Source of the DNA: Gammaproteobacteria bacterium | GTDB taxonomy: Bacteria > Pseudomonadota > Gammaproteobacteria > Pseudomonadales > Azotimanducaceae | Direction: 5' to 3' | Length of the DNA stretch: 60,212 nt | Assembly (NCBI GenBank): GCA_003247835.1 | Contig: QJYB01000060.1 | Coordinates: 1 to 60,212 of the forward strand | In this document: positions 53,056 to 60,212 of the stretch, one piece after another | Position numbering within the stretch: position 1 is the first letter of the stretch | Layout: every line of letters starts with the position of its first letter | Translations under genes and position numbers: made by a program | Notes under the pieces: generated by a model | What the model saw: the letters and a program-made list of their open reading frames with translations, nothing else | The model's database searches: none | What the model was told of the DNA's origin: nothing

Positions 53056-55071
53056 ATGTCTTCGAGAACCGAGCGGGCAAACGCCATACGCGCGCTTGCC
53101 ATGGATGCCGTTCAGGCGGCCAATTCCGGTCACCCCGGCGCACCCATGGGTCTGGCGGACATGGCAGAGGTGCTGTGGCGGGATATCCTCTCGCACAACC
53201 CGTCGGATCCCGAGTGGTGCAACCGCGACCGGGTGGTGCTCTCCAACGGTCACAGCTCCATGCTGCTGTACGCGGCCCTGCACCTGTCCGGCTATCCCGT
53301 CACCATGCACGACATCAGGAATTTCCGGCAACTCCACGCCAGAACGGCGGGCCACCCGGAGTACGGTGAGTGCCCGGGGGTCGAGACCACCACCGGCCCG
53401 CTCGGCCAGGGCGTGGCCAACGGCGTCGGGATGGCGCTCGCCGAAGAGCACCTGGCCCGGACGTTCAACCGGCCGGGCTTTCCGGTTGTCGACCACCACA
53501 CCTGGGTCATTGCCGGTGATGGTTGCCTGATGGAGGGGATTTCCCACGAGGCAGCTTCGCTCGCCGGCACGCTGAAACTTGCCAAGCTGGTGCTCATCTA
53601 CGACGACAACGGCATTTCCATCGACGGCAAGGTCGATGCCTGGTTCTCGGAGGACGTGCCCGGACGCTTTGAAGCTTACGGCTGGCGGGTGATCCGTGAC
53701 GTGGACGGTCAGGACGGGGAGGAGGTGCTTCGTGCGCTGGAGGCGGCGAAGGCCTCCGACGGTCGGCCGACGCTGGTCTGCGTGCGGACCATCATCGGCT
53801 ATGGCGCGCCGCACAAGGCAGGTACCGCCGATGTGCACGGGTCTGCCCTCGGTGCCGAGGAAGTCGCGCTGGCGCGCAGGCAGCTCAACTGGGGTTACGA
53901 GCCGTTCGTCATTCCCGAGCAGATCTACCGCGACTGGGACTGCAGGAGCAAGGGCGAGACGGCCCAGGCGGCGTGGTCGGAGCTGTTCGAAAACTACCGG
54001 TCCGCGCATCCTGCCCTGGCGGCGGAATTCGCGCGGCGTATAAGCGGCGAGCTGCCCGCGGGCTGGAGCGAGGACCTGGAGGCGCTGGCAGTGACCGCGC
54101 AACAGGAAGCCGGCTCGCTGGAAACCCGCAAGTCGTCCCAGGCCTGCATCGGCGCCCTGGCAACGCGCGTCCCGGAGTTGTTTGGAGGCTCCGCCGATCT
54201 GACCGGCTCCAACGGCACGAAGTGGTCGGGCGCCGAAGCGGACCGCTACCTGAGCTACGGGGTGCGGGAGTTCGCCATGACCGCCATCACCAACGGCATG
54301 ACGCTGCACGGTGGCTTCCGGCCGTTCTCGGGGACGTTTCTGGTATTCATGGAGTACGCCCGCAATGCGGTGCGCCTCGCGGCCCTCATGGGCGTACCCA
54401 ACATCCTGGTCTACACCCACGACTCGGTGGCCGTGGGGGAAGACGGTCCCACGCATCAGCCCGTTGAGCAGCTCACCAATCTGCGCACCACGCCGGGCCT
54501 TTCGACCTGGCGGCCCTGCGATACGGTGGAGAGCGCCTTCGCCTGGAAGGCTGCACTGGCGGCGAACGACCGGCCCACGGCGCTCATCTTCACCCGGCAG
54601 AAGACCCCCGTTCAGCACCGGGACCCTGCTGCTTTTTCGGACATCGCCCGGGGTGGCTACGTGCTGGTGCGGGAGTCGGGAGACCTGGACGTGATCCTCA
54701 TCGCCACGGGATCGGAGGTCTCGCTCGCGGTGGCCGCCGCGGAACGTCTCACCGCCGACGGTGTGGGTGTGCGCGTGGTGTCCATGCCGAGCACGGACGT
54801 CTTTCTGGCTCAGGATGATGGCTATCGGGCATCCGTGCTGCCGGACGGCTGCCGTGCCCGTGTCGCAGTGGAGGCGGCACACCCGGACTACTGGTACCGC
54901 TTCGTCGGGCTCGACGGTGCGGTGGTCGGCATCGACCGGTTCGGCCTGTCTGCGCCCGGCGAGCAGGTGATGGCCGAGCTCGGGGTGACCGTGGACAACG
55001 TGGTGGCCGCAGCCCGGACGGTGGCCGCGGTGCCGCAACGCATCCGCCGGGGGGCCGTGGATCATGGCTGA
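53056..55071 (+). CDS. tkt: transketolase
   Basis: Thiamine diphosphate enzyme moving two-carbon units in the pentose phosphate pathway; 671 aa. [20 protein letters not shown], the TPP/Mg motif [29 protein letters not shown] and the central [15 protein letters not shown] are diagnostic, with [20 protein letters not shown] in the active site. The ATG at 53056 has GGGGGT upstream. It heads tkt-pgk-fba; the stop overlaps pgk by 8 bases. Confidence 0.97.
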   Translation: MSSRTERANAIRALAMDAVQAANSGHPGAPMGLADMAEVLWRDILSHNPSDPEWCNRDRVVLSNGHSSMLLYAALHLSGYPVTMHDIRNFRQLHARTAGHPEYGECPGVETTTGPLGQGVANGVGMALAEEHLARTFNRPGFPVVDHHTWVIAGDGCLMEGISHEAASLAGTLKLAKLVLIYDDNGISIDGKVDAWFSEDVPGRFEAYGWRVIRDVDGQDGEEVLRALEAAKASDGRPTLVCVRTIIGYGAPHKAGTADVHGSALGAEEVALARRQLNWGYEPFVIPEQIYRDWDCRSKGETAQAAWSELFENYRSAHPALAAEFARRISGELPAGWSEDLEALAVTAQQEAGSLETRKSSQACIGALATRVPELFGGSADLTGSNGTKWSGAEADRYLSYGVREFAMTAITNGMTLHGGFRPFSGTFLVFMEYARNAVRLAALMGVPNILVYTHDSVAVGEDGPTHQPVEQLTNLRTTPGLSTWRPCDTVESAFAWKAALAANDRPTALIFTRQKTPVQHRDPAAFSDIARGGYVLVRESGDLDVILIATGSEVSLAVAAAERLTADGVGVRVVSMPSTDVFLAQDDGYRASVLPDGCRARVAVEAAHPDYWYRFVGLDGAVVGIDRFGLSAPGEQVMAELGVTVDNVVAAARTVAAVPQRIRRGAVDHG

Positions 55072-56275
55072 ACCTGGAACCACGCGGGCGCTGCCGCGCG
55101 TGGAGATGAATGACCTGGATCTGGCGGGCAAGCGGGTGCTGATCCGGGAGGATCTGAACGTTCCGATCAAGAACGGTGTGATCACCAACGACGCTCGTAT
55201 CCAGGCGGCACTGCCGACGCTGGAAATGGCGCTCGCGAAGGAGGCCGCCGTCATCGTCATGTCCCACCTGGGACGGCCCGAAGAAGGACAGTTCGATCCG
55301 TCCGCCTCCCTGGCGCCGGTGGCGGCCCGACTCGCCGAGCTGCTCGGCAGGCCCGTGCCGCTGGTCGCCGCCCTGGACGATGTCGACGTCAGACCCGGTC
55401 ACATCGTGCTGCTGGAGAACGTCCGCTTCCTCGTTGGAGAAGGCGCGGACGATGAGGGCCTGTCGAGACGGCTGGCGGCCCTGGCCGATATTTTCGTCAT
55501 GGATGCCTTCGCCACCGCCCACCGGGCACAGGCCTCTACCCACGGTGTCGCCCGATTTGCGCCCGTTGCCTGCGCCGGACCGCTGCTGGTCAGCGAGCTC
55601 GAAGCGCTCGAGAAGGCGCTGGCCAATCCCGAACGTCCGCTGGTCGCCATCGTCGGCGGTGCCAAGGTATCCACCAAGCTCGAGGTGCTGGGCGCGCTGG
55701 CGGATCTCGCCGACCGGGTCATTGTCGGCGGAGGCATTGCCAACACGTTCATCGCCGCGGCCGGTTACAACGTCGGTCGGTCGCTCTACGAGCCGGATCT
55801 GGTTGCGGCGGCGTCCGCCATCGCGGACCGGGTGCACGTGCCGCTGCCCGTGGACGTGATGGTGGGCAAGGCGCTCGATGAGCAGGAGGTCGCCGTCCTG
55901 CGGCCGGTAAACAGCGTGGCCGATGACGAGATGATTCTGGACATCGGCCCGGAGACTGCGCGGCAGCTGGCGGCACTGCTCAGCGACGCCGGGACCATTC
56001 TCTGGAACGGTCCGGTGGGTGTTTTCGAGCTCGACCAGTTCGGCGAGGGCACCCGGGTGGTCGGTGAGGCCATCGCGGGTAGCCGTGCCTTTTCAATCGC
56101 CGGGGGCGGGGATACGCTTGCCGCCATCGACAAATACGGCCTGCGAGACGGTATCGGCTACATCTCAACCGCTGGTGGTGCGTTCCTCGAGTTCGTCGAG
56201 GGCAAGACGCTGCCGGCCGTCGCGGTACTCGCCGAGCGGGCCCGGCAGGGCAAGCCCGGGAAACAGGCCCGTTAA
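55064..56275 (+). CDS. pgk: phosphoglycerate kinase
   Basis: Glycolytic/gluconeogenic kinase interconverting 1,3-bisphosphoglycerate and 3-phosphoglycerate; 403 aa. [59 protein letters not shown] and [10 protein letters not shown] are all present. The N-terminal extension of about 15 residues is longer than in E. coli. It starts inside the tkt end. gapA/epd, usually between tkt and pgk in relatives, is missing here. Confidence 0.97.
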   Translation: MAEPGTTRALPRVEMNDLDLAGKRVLIREDLNVPIKNGVITNDARIQAALPTLEMALAKEAAVIVMSHLGRPEEGQFDPSASLAPVAARLAELLGRPVPLVAALDDVDVRPGHIVLLENVRFLVGEGADDEGLSRRLAALADIFVMDAFATAHRAQASTHGVARFAPVACAGPLLVSELEALEKALANPERPLVAIVGGAKVSTKLEVLGALADLADRVIVGGGIANTFIAAAGYNVGRSLYEPDLVAAASAIADRVHVPLPVDVMVGKALDEQEVAVLRPVNSVADDEMILDIGPETARQLAALLSDAGTILWNGPVGVFELDQFGEGTRVVGEAIAGSRAFSIAGGGDTLAAIDKYGLRDGIGYISTAGGAFLEFVEGKTLPAVAVLAERARQGKPGKQAR

Positions 56276-56300
56276 GGAAGCAAGGCAGGAAGGGAAAGTC

Positions 56301-57365
56301 ATGGCACTCATCAGCATGCGGCAGCTGCTCGATCACGCGGCGGAGAACGACTACGGGGTCCCGGCGTTCAACGTCAACAATCTGGAGCAGATGCGCGCCA
56401 TCATGGAAGGGGCGGACGAGATGGATTCTCCCGTCATCGTTCAGGCATCCGCCGGAGCGCGCAAGTACGCGGGTCCCAACTTCCTGCGCCACCTGATCCT
56501 GGCCGCCGTCGAGGAGTTCCCGCACATACCGGTGGTGATGCATCAGGACCACGGCGCATCTCCCGCTGTCTGTCAGCGCTCCATTCAGCTCGGCTTTTCC
56601 TCGGTGATGATGGACGGCTCGCTCATGGAGGATCAGAAAACACCGGCGAGCTACGACTACAACGTGGAGGTGACCCGACTCACCGTGGAACTGGCGCACG
56701 CCTGTGGGGTCTCCGTGGAGGGTGAGCTCGGTTGTCTCGGATCGCTGGAGACAGGAGAGGCCGGCGAGGAAGACGGCGTCGGTGCAGAGGGTACGCTGTC
56801 CAAGGACATGCTGCTCACCGACCCGGAGCAGGCCGCGGACTTCGTCAAGCAGACCGGTGTGGATGCGCTCGCCATCGCCATCGGCACCTCCCACGGCGCT
56901 TACAAGTTCACCCGGCCACCCACCGGCGACATTCTGGCCATCGACCGGGTGAAGGCCATCAATGCGCGGATCCCCAACACCCATCTGGTGATGCACGGCT
57001 CCTCGTCCGTGCCCCAGGATCTGCTCGCCATCATCAACGAGTACGGCGGTGAGATCCCGGAGACTTATGGTGTTCCCCTGGAAGAGATTCAGGAGGGTAT
57101 CCGCCACGGCGTGCGCAAGGTCAACATCGATACGGACCTGCGCCTCGCGTCCACCGCTGCCATCCGCAGATACCTTGCCACCCACAAGTCGGAGTTCGAT
57201 CCAAGGAAATATCTGGGCGAGTCCCAGAAAGCCATGCGGCAGGTGGTCGTGGATCGTTACAGAGCTTTCGGTACTGCGGGTAACGCGAGCCGCATCCGCC
57301 CCCTGTCTCTCGAGACCATGTTCCAGAAGTACTCGGAAGGGGCGCTGGCCCAGGTGGTGCACTGA
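56301..57365 (+). CDS. fba: class II fructose-bisphosphate aldolase
   Basis: Zinc-dependent aldolase, 354 aa, of the long CbbA/Fba type. [20 protein letters not shown] opens it, zinc and catalytic residues are in [11 protein letters not shown] and [20 protein letters not shown], and [19 protein letters not shown] and [18 protein letters not shown] bind phosphate. The ATG at 56301 (MALISM) follows AGGAAGGGAAAG. Together with tkt and pgk it suits gluconeogenesis or sugar interconversion. Confidence 0.97.
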   Translation: MALISMRQLLDHAAENDYGVPAFNVNNLEQMRAIMEGADEMDSPVIVQASAGARKYAGPNFLRHLILAAVEEFPHIPVVMHQDHGASPAVCQRSIQLGFSSVMMDGSLMEDQKTPASYDYNVEVTRLTVELAHACGVSVEGELGCLGSLETGEAGEEDGVGAEGTLSKDMLLTDPEQAADFVKQTGVDALAIAIGTSHGAYKFTRPPTGDILAIDRVKAINARIPNTHLVMHGSSSVPQDLLAIINEYGGEIPETYGVPLEEIQEGIRHGVRKVNIDTDLRLASTAAIRRYLATHKSEFDPRKYLGESQKAMRQVVVDRYRAFGTAGNASRIRPLSLETMFQKYSEGALAQVVH

Positions 57366-57381
57366 CAGATCGCGGCGCGCC

Positions 57382-58323
57382 GTGCGCGGTCAGGGTACCT
57401 TCGATCCGGAATCGCTGACCCGGGTGCTGACGCCGCTGCCGACGGCAGCGGCCGTGGACCGGAGCGTCCTGACGGACTACTACGGGTTCTACCATCTGGA
57501 CTTCTCCGAGTTCGTCCCCGGGGTGAGTCACACCATCGGCTGGCTGGAAAGTGGTGCGCACCAGATCGTGGTGCAGCGCTTCGATCATCCCGACGCCGCC
57601 GGAACGGCCGTAGTCTGCCACGGCTACTACGACCATGTGGGGCTGTACGGCTACCTGATCCGGTTCCTCCTCGAGCAGCGGCTCACGGTGGTCACCTTTG
57701 ACCAGCCGGGGCACGGCCTGTCCAGCGGGCCGCGCGCCACCATCGGCAGCTTCGACGAGTACGTGCAGGTGCTGGCAGATGTGATCGTGCATCATCAGGC
57801 GACACTGCCAGGACCCTGGTACATCATCGGCCAGTCCATGGGCGGCGCCATAGCCATGGAGTATCTGGCGCGGCGGCCGGATCACGGTTTCAGGGAGGTG
57901 GTGCTGCTCGCGCCGCTGATCCGTCCGGCCAACTGGCGCCTGGCCCGCTGGGCATACGTGCTGGCGCGGTACACCATCAGCGAACGACCTCGGACCATTA
58001 CCGAGAATGCGGAAAATCCGGAGTTTCTCGATCTCATGCGACGGGATCCGCTGGCACCCATGGTGCTGCCGGTGCAGTGGGTGACCGCCATGGTGACGTG
58101 GATGAAGGCATTCGAGGCCAGAGGCGAGCTGCCGTTCGAGCCGCTGGTGGTGCAGGGTCACGCGGATCGCACCGTGGACTGGCAGCACAACCTGGCCGTG
58201 CTCCGAAAGATGACCCGACCCGCCGTGCTGGAGATACCCGCCGCCCGCCATCACCTGGTGAACGAGTCCGAGCCGATCCGTGAGCAGATCTTCGCCTGGC
58301 TGAAGCCCCGGCTCGCTCAGTAG
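57382..58323 (+). CDS. alpha/beta hydrolase (lysophospholipase-like)
   Basis: A 313-residue serine hydrolase. The oxyanion region is VVCHGYYDHVGLYGYLIRFL, the nucleophile elbow IIGQSMGGAIAMEYLARRP, the acid lies in VVQGHADRTVDW and the base in ARHHLVNES. FDQPGHGLSSGPRATI is typical of monoglyceride lipase/lysophospholipase L2-like enzymes. No signal peptide. The GTG start at 57382 lies 17 bases after the fba stop, so it may be in that operon. Its last 7 bases overlap the serA 3' end on the other strand. Substrate unknown. Confidence 0.85.
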   Translation: MRGQGTFDPESLTRVLTPLPTAAAVDRSVLTDYYGFYHLDFSEFVPGVSHTIGWLESGAHQIVVQRFDHPDAAGTAVVCHGYYDHVGLYGYLIRFLLEQRLTVVTFDQPGHGLSSGPRATIGSFDEYVQVLADVIVHHQATLPGPWYIIGQSMGGAIAMEYLARRPDHGFREVVLLAPLIRPANWRLARWAYVLARYTISERPRTITENAENPEFLDLMRRDPLAPMVLPVQWVTAMVTWMKAFEARGELPFEPLVVQGHADRTVDWQHNLAVLRKMTRPAVLEIPAARHHLVNESEPIREQIFAWLKPRLAQ

Positions 58324-59546
58324 AGCACGCGGGTACGGATGGTGCCGTCCACTGCGTCGAGCGCCGCGCGTACGTCGCGCGAGTAGTCGGCCTCGATGTC
58401 GATGACCACGTAACCGACCTCGCCCCTGGTCTGCAGGTACTGACCGGACACGTTGACGTTGGCGGCGGACAGGGCCTGGTTGATTGCCGACAGAATCCCC
58501 GGCGTGTTGCGGTGGATGTGCAGCAGCCGGTGCTGACCCGGATGCTCGGGGAGCGCCACCTCGGGAAAATTCACGGCAGAGAGCGTCGAGCCGTTGTCCG
58601 AGTAGCGGATCAGCTTCTCCGCCACCTCGCGGCCGATGTTCTCCTGGGCTTCCTGGGTGCTGCCGCCGATGTGCGGGGTCAGGATCACATTCGGCAGTCC
58701 CTTCAGCTCGGAGACGAAGGGCTCGTTGTTGGACTTCGGCTCCTCCGGAAAGACATCGATGGCGGCACCCAGCAGGTGACCACCCCGGATGCGCTCCGCC
58801 AGGGCGGGTATGTCCACCACGTTACCGCGGGAAGCGTTGATCAGCACGGCGTGATGCTTCATGCGCGTCAGACGCTCGGCGCTCATCAGGTTCGCCGTGG
58901 ACCGGTTGGCAGGCACGTGCAGGGTGACCACGTCGGCAGTCGCGAGCAGGTCGTCGAGATCGTCGATCTGGCGCGCGTTGCCCAGGTTGAGCTTTCTGAC
59001 CACGTCGTAGAACACCACGTTCATGCCGAGCCCTTCGGCCAGCACCCCGAGTTGAGAGCCGATGTTGCCGTAACCGACCACCCCGAGTGTCTTGCCCCGC
59101 ACCTCATAGGAAGCGGCCGCGGTTTTCTGCCAGACACCCTGGTGCATGAGCTGGGTCTTTTCCGGTACGCCGCGCAGCAGCAGGATGGCTTCGGCCAGCA
59201 CCAGCTCGGCAACGCTGCGGGTGTTGGAATAGGGCGCGTTGAATACGGGTATACCGCGGACCATGGCTGCACCCAGATCGACCTGGTTGGTACCGATGCA
59301 GAAGCAGCCCACCGCCATCAGGCGGTTCGTCCGGGCGAGCACCTCGCCGGTGAGCTGGGTGCGGGACCGGATGCCGAGCATGTGGACATCGGCAAGTGCC
59401 CCGACCAGCTCGTCGCCCTGGAGCGCGTGATCCATGCGTGTCAGGTTCGTGTAGCCGTCGGCGGTCAGCGCCTCGACGGCGCAGGGATGCACCCCTTCCA
59501 GCAGCAGTATCTTGATGCGGTTCTTGTCGAAAGAGGTATCGGTCAC
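58317..59546 (-). CDS. serA: D-3-phosphoglycerate dehydrogenase
   Basis: First step of serine synthesis, NAD-dependent; 409 aa, like E. coli SerA (410). The Rossmann GVVGYGNIGSQLGVL, INASRGNVVDIPALAE (Arg), the catalytic Glu in DVFPEEPKSN and His in TPHIGGSTQEAQ are present. The C-terminal ACT domain (HRNTPGILSAINQALSAANV) binds serine for feedback inhibition. It starts with GTG at 59546. It is divergent from a D-2-hydroxyglutarate dehydrogenase-like gene, as in pseudomonads, where the two reactions are coupled because SerA also reduces 2-oxoglutarate. Confidence 0.96.
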   Translation of the reverse strand: MTDTSFDKNRIKILLLEGVHPCAVEALTADGYTNLTRMDHALQGDELVGALADVHMLGIRSRTQLTGEVLARTNRLMAVGCFCIGTNQVDLGAAMVRGIPVFNAPYSNTRSVAELVLAEAILLLRGVPEKTQLMHQGVWQKTAAASYEVRGKTLGVVGYGNIGSQLGVLAEGLGMNVVFYDVVRKLNLGNARQIDDLDDLLATADVVTLHVPANRSTANLMSAERLTRMKHHAVLINASRGNVVDIPALAERIRGGHLLGAAIDVFPEEPKSNNEPFVSELKGLPNVILTPHIGGSTQEAQENIGREVAEKLIRYSDNGSTLSAVNFPEVALPEHPGQHRLLHIHRNTPGILSAINQALSAANVNVSGQYLQTRGEVGYVVIDIEADYSRDVRAALDAVDGTIRTRVLY

Positions 59547-59573
59547 GTCTCCGGCACCCTGTAAAAGGCCGGA

Positions 59574-59579
59574 TATACT
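59574..59579 (+). promoter_or_regulatory. -10 element upstream of the FAD oxidoreductase gene
   Basis: TATACT lies 29 bases before the ATG at 59608 in the 61-base spacer to serA, with no strong -35 at the right distance. GGAAGG at 59591-59596 is the likely ribosome binding site. Confidence 0.35.
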
Positions 59580-59607
59580 AGCGACTCACCGGAAGGATCA
59601 AAACGAA

Positions 59608-60212
59608 ATGCCCCAAGCGCTCGATGAATTGTTTTCAGACAGGCAGCTCAAGCGCGACCCGGATACGCTGAGTACGTGGGGGTGTGACTGGACCCGCAGC
59701 TTCACCGTGGCACCCAGCGCCGTCGTTTTCGTCGAGTCCATCGAGGAGGTGGTGGCGCTGGTCCGGCTGGCAAACGAGGAGTCCTTCGCCCTGGTGCCCT
59801 CCGGCGGCAGGACGGGTCTGTCCGGTGGCGCGGTGGCCGGCCACGGCGAGGTGGTGGTTTCCTTCGACCGCATGAACCGCATTCTGTCGTTCGATCCGGC
59901 GGACCGTCTGGTTCGCTGTCAGGCCGGTGTGGTCACCCAGACCCTGCAGGCCTTCGCCGAAGACCAGGGGCTCTACTACCCGGTGGACTTCGCTTCCTCC
60001 GGCTCCTCCCAGATCGGCGGTAACATCGCCACCAACGCGGGCGGGATCAAGGTCATCCGCTACGGACTCACCCGGGACTGGGTAGCGGGGCTCACCGTGG
60101 TCACGGGCGCGGGAGACGTCCTCCACTGCAACCACGGCCTCGTGAAGAACGCGACCGGCTACGACCTGAGGCATCTGTTCATCGGCTCCGAGGGTACCCT
60201 CGGTTTCGTCGT
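59608..60212 (+). CDS. FAD-binding oxidoreductase, probable D-2-hydroxyglutarate dehydrogenase (cut by window edge)
   Basis: The N-terminal 201 codons of a PCMH-type flavoprotein. FAD-binding motifs are VPSGGRTGLSGGAV, PVDFASSGSSQIGGNIATN, AGGIKVIRYGLTRDW and IGSEGTLGFV. No signal peptide. Related enzymes are D-lactate or D-2-hydroxyglutarate dehydrogenases and GlcD. The divergent pairing with serA favours D-2-hydroxyglutarate, which SerA produces. The C-terminus, including the zinc-binding and substrate residues, is outside the window. Confidence 0.88.
   Translation, partial: MPQALDELFSDRQLKRDPDTLSTWGCDWTRSFTVAPSAVVFVESIEEVVALVRLANEESFALVPSGGRTGLSGGAVAGHGEVVVSFDRMNRILSFDPADRLVRCQAGVVTQTLQAFAEDQGLYYPVDFASSGSSQIGGNIATNAGGIKVIRYGLTRDWVAGLTVVTGAGDVLHCNHGLVKNATGYDLRHLFIGSEGTLGFV

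Noticed and set aside
53038-55260. 740-codon open frame antisense to tkt
   Set aside because: The opposite strand encodes an intact transketolase; the composition is that of a shadow frame.
57049-57381. Extended N-terminus for the alpha/beta hydrolase
   Set aside because: The upstream in-frame stretch overlaps fba and is Arg/Ser/Pro-rich shadow sequence; the GTG at 57382 follows the fba stop.

Overview
The window is a GC-rich, gene-dense piece of a gammaproteobacterial chromosome. It has about 60 protein genes and no rRNA, tRNA, CRISPR array, prophage, insertion sequence or integrase that I can recognise. Gene orders such as rpoZ-spoT-ridA-recG, ftsY-ftsE-ftsX-rpoH, coaBC/radC-rpmB-rpmG-mutM, metX-metW-DUF4426-rdgB-hemW, proC-yggT-yggU, pilT-pilU, gshB-tonB-yqgE-ruvX and the pilGHIJ-chpA cluster place it near the Pseudomonas/Xanthomonas/Chromatiales side of the class. 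The exact order cannot be fixed from the sequence alone.

Layout. 1-4000 (minus): amidohydrolase (cut by the window edge), TRAP permease subunits dctM and dctQ, ubiA. 4181-5666 (plus): rubredoxin and a dicarboxylate/amino-acid symporter. 5691-12323 (minus): recG, ridA, spoT, rpoZ, gmk, yicC. 12422-14536 (plus): rph, pyrE and an exported DUF4124-like protein. 14558-20162 (minus): slmA, argB, a membrane-anchored algC, coaBC. 20177-22743 (plus): radC, rpmB, rpmG, mutM and a small exported protein. 22813-23917 (minus): coaD, rsmD. 23980-28788 (plus): ftsY, ftsE, ftsX, rpoH, DUF423, trmB. 28801-35183 (minus): hemW, rdgB, DUF4426, metW, metX, yggU, yggT, proC, yggS. 35512-37733 (plus): pilT, pilU. 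37717-40562 (minus): ruvX, yqgE, a TonB-like protein, gshB. 40918-49969 (plus): the twitching chemosensory operon pilG, pilH, pilI, pilJ, chpA, cheW. 50007-52834 (minus): rsmE, metF, metK. 53056-58323 (plus): tkt, pgk, fba and an alpha/beta hydrolase. 58317-59546 (minus): serA. 59608-end (plus): a D-2-hydroxyglutarate dehydrogenase-like flavoprotein, cut by the window edge.

How the genes fit together. There is a stress block (rpoZ-spoT for ppGpp, rpoH for heat shock), a nucleotide and cofactor block (gmk, pyrE, coaBC, coaD), a methionine/SAM/C1 set (metX-metW, metF, metK, plus rsmD, rsmE and trmB, which consume SAM), a carbon block (tkt-pgk-fba) and serine synthesis (serA beside a probable D-2-hydroxyglutarate dehydrogenase that could recycle its by-product). 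The type IV pilus retraction ATPases pilT/pilU and the Pil-Chp pathway indicate surface twitching motility. Genes are packed tightly. At least nine same-strand neighbours share a 4-nt ATGA or GTGA overlap, and several convergent genes overlap at their 3' ends.

I found no convincing new defence or mobile system. The points most worth a second look are: the Pil-Chp operon, whose PilJ-like receptor has almost no periplasmic part and which lacks pilK and chpB; short tandem repeats that duplicate the 3' ends of coaD and of pilU/ruvX; GTAG-headed REP-like palindromes; an extracytoplasmic-sigma-like promoter in front of rpoH; a long basic N-terminal extension on SpoT; and the absence of dut and crc/xth from positions where relatives often carry them.
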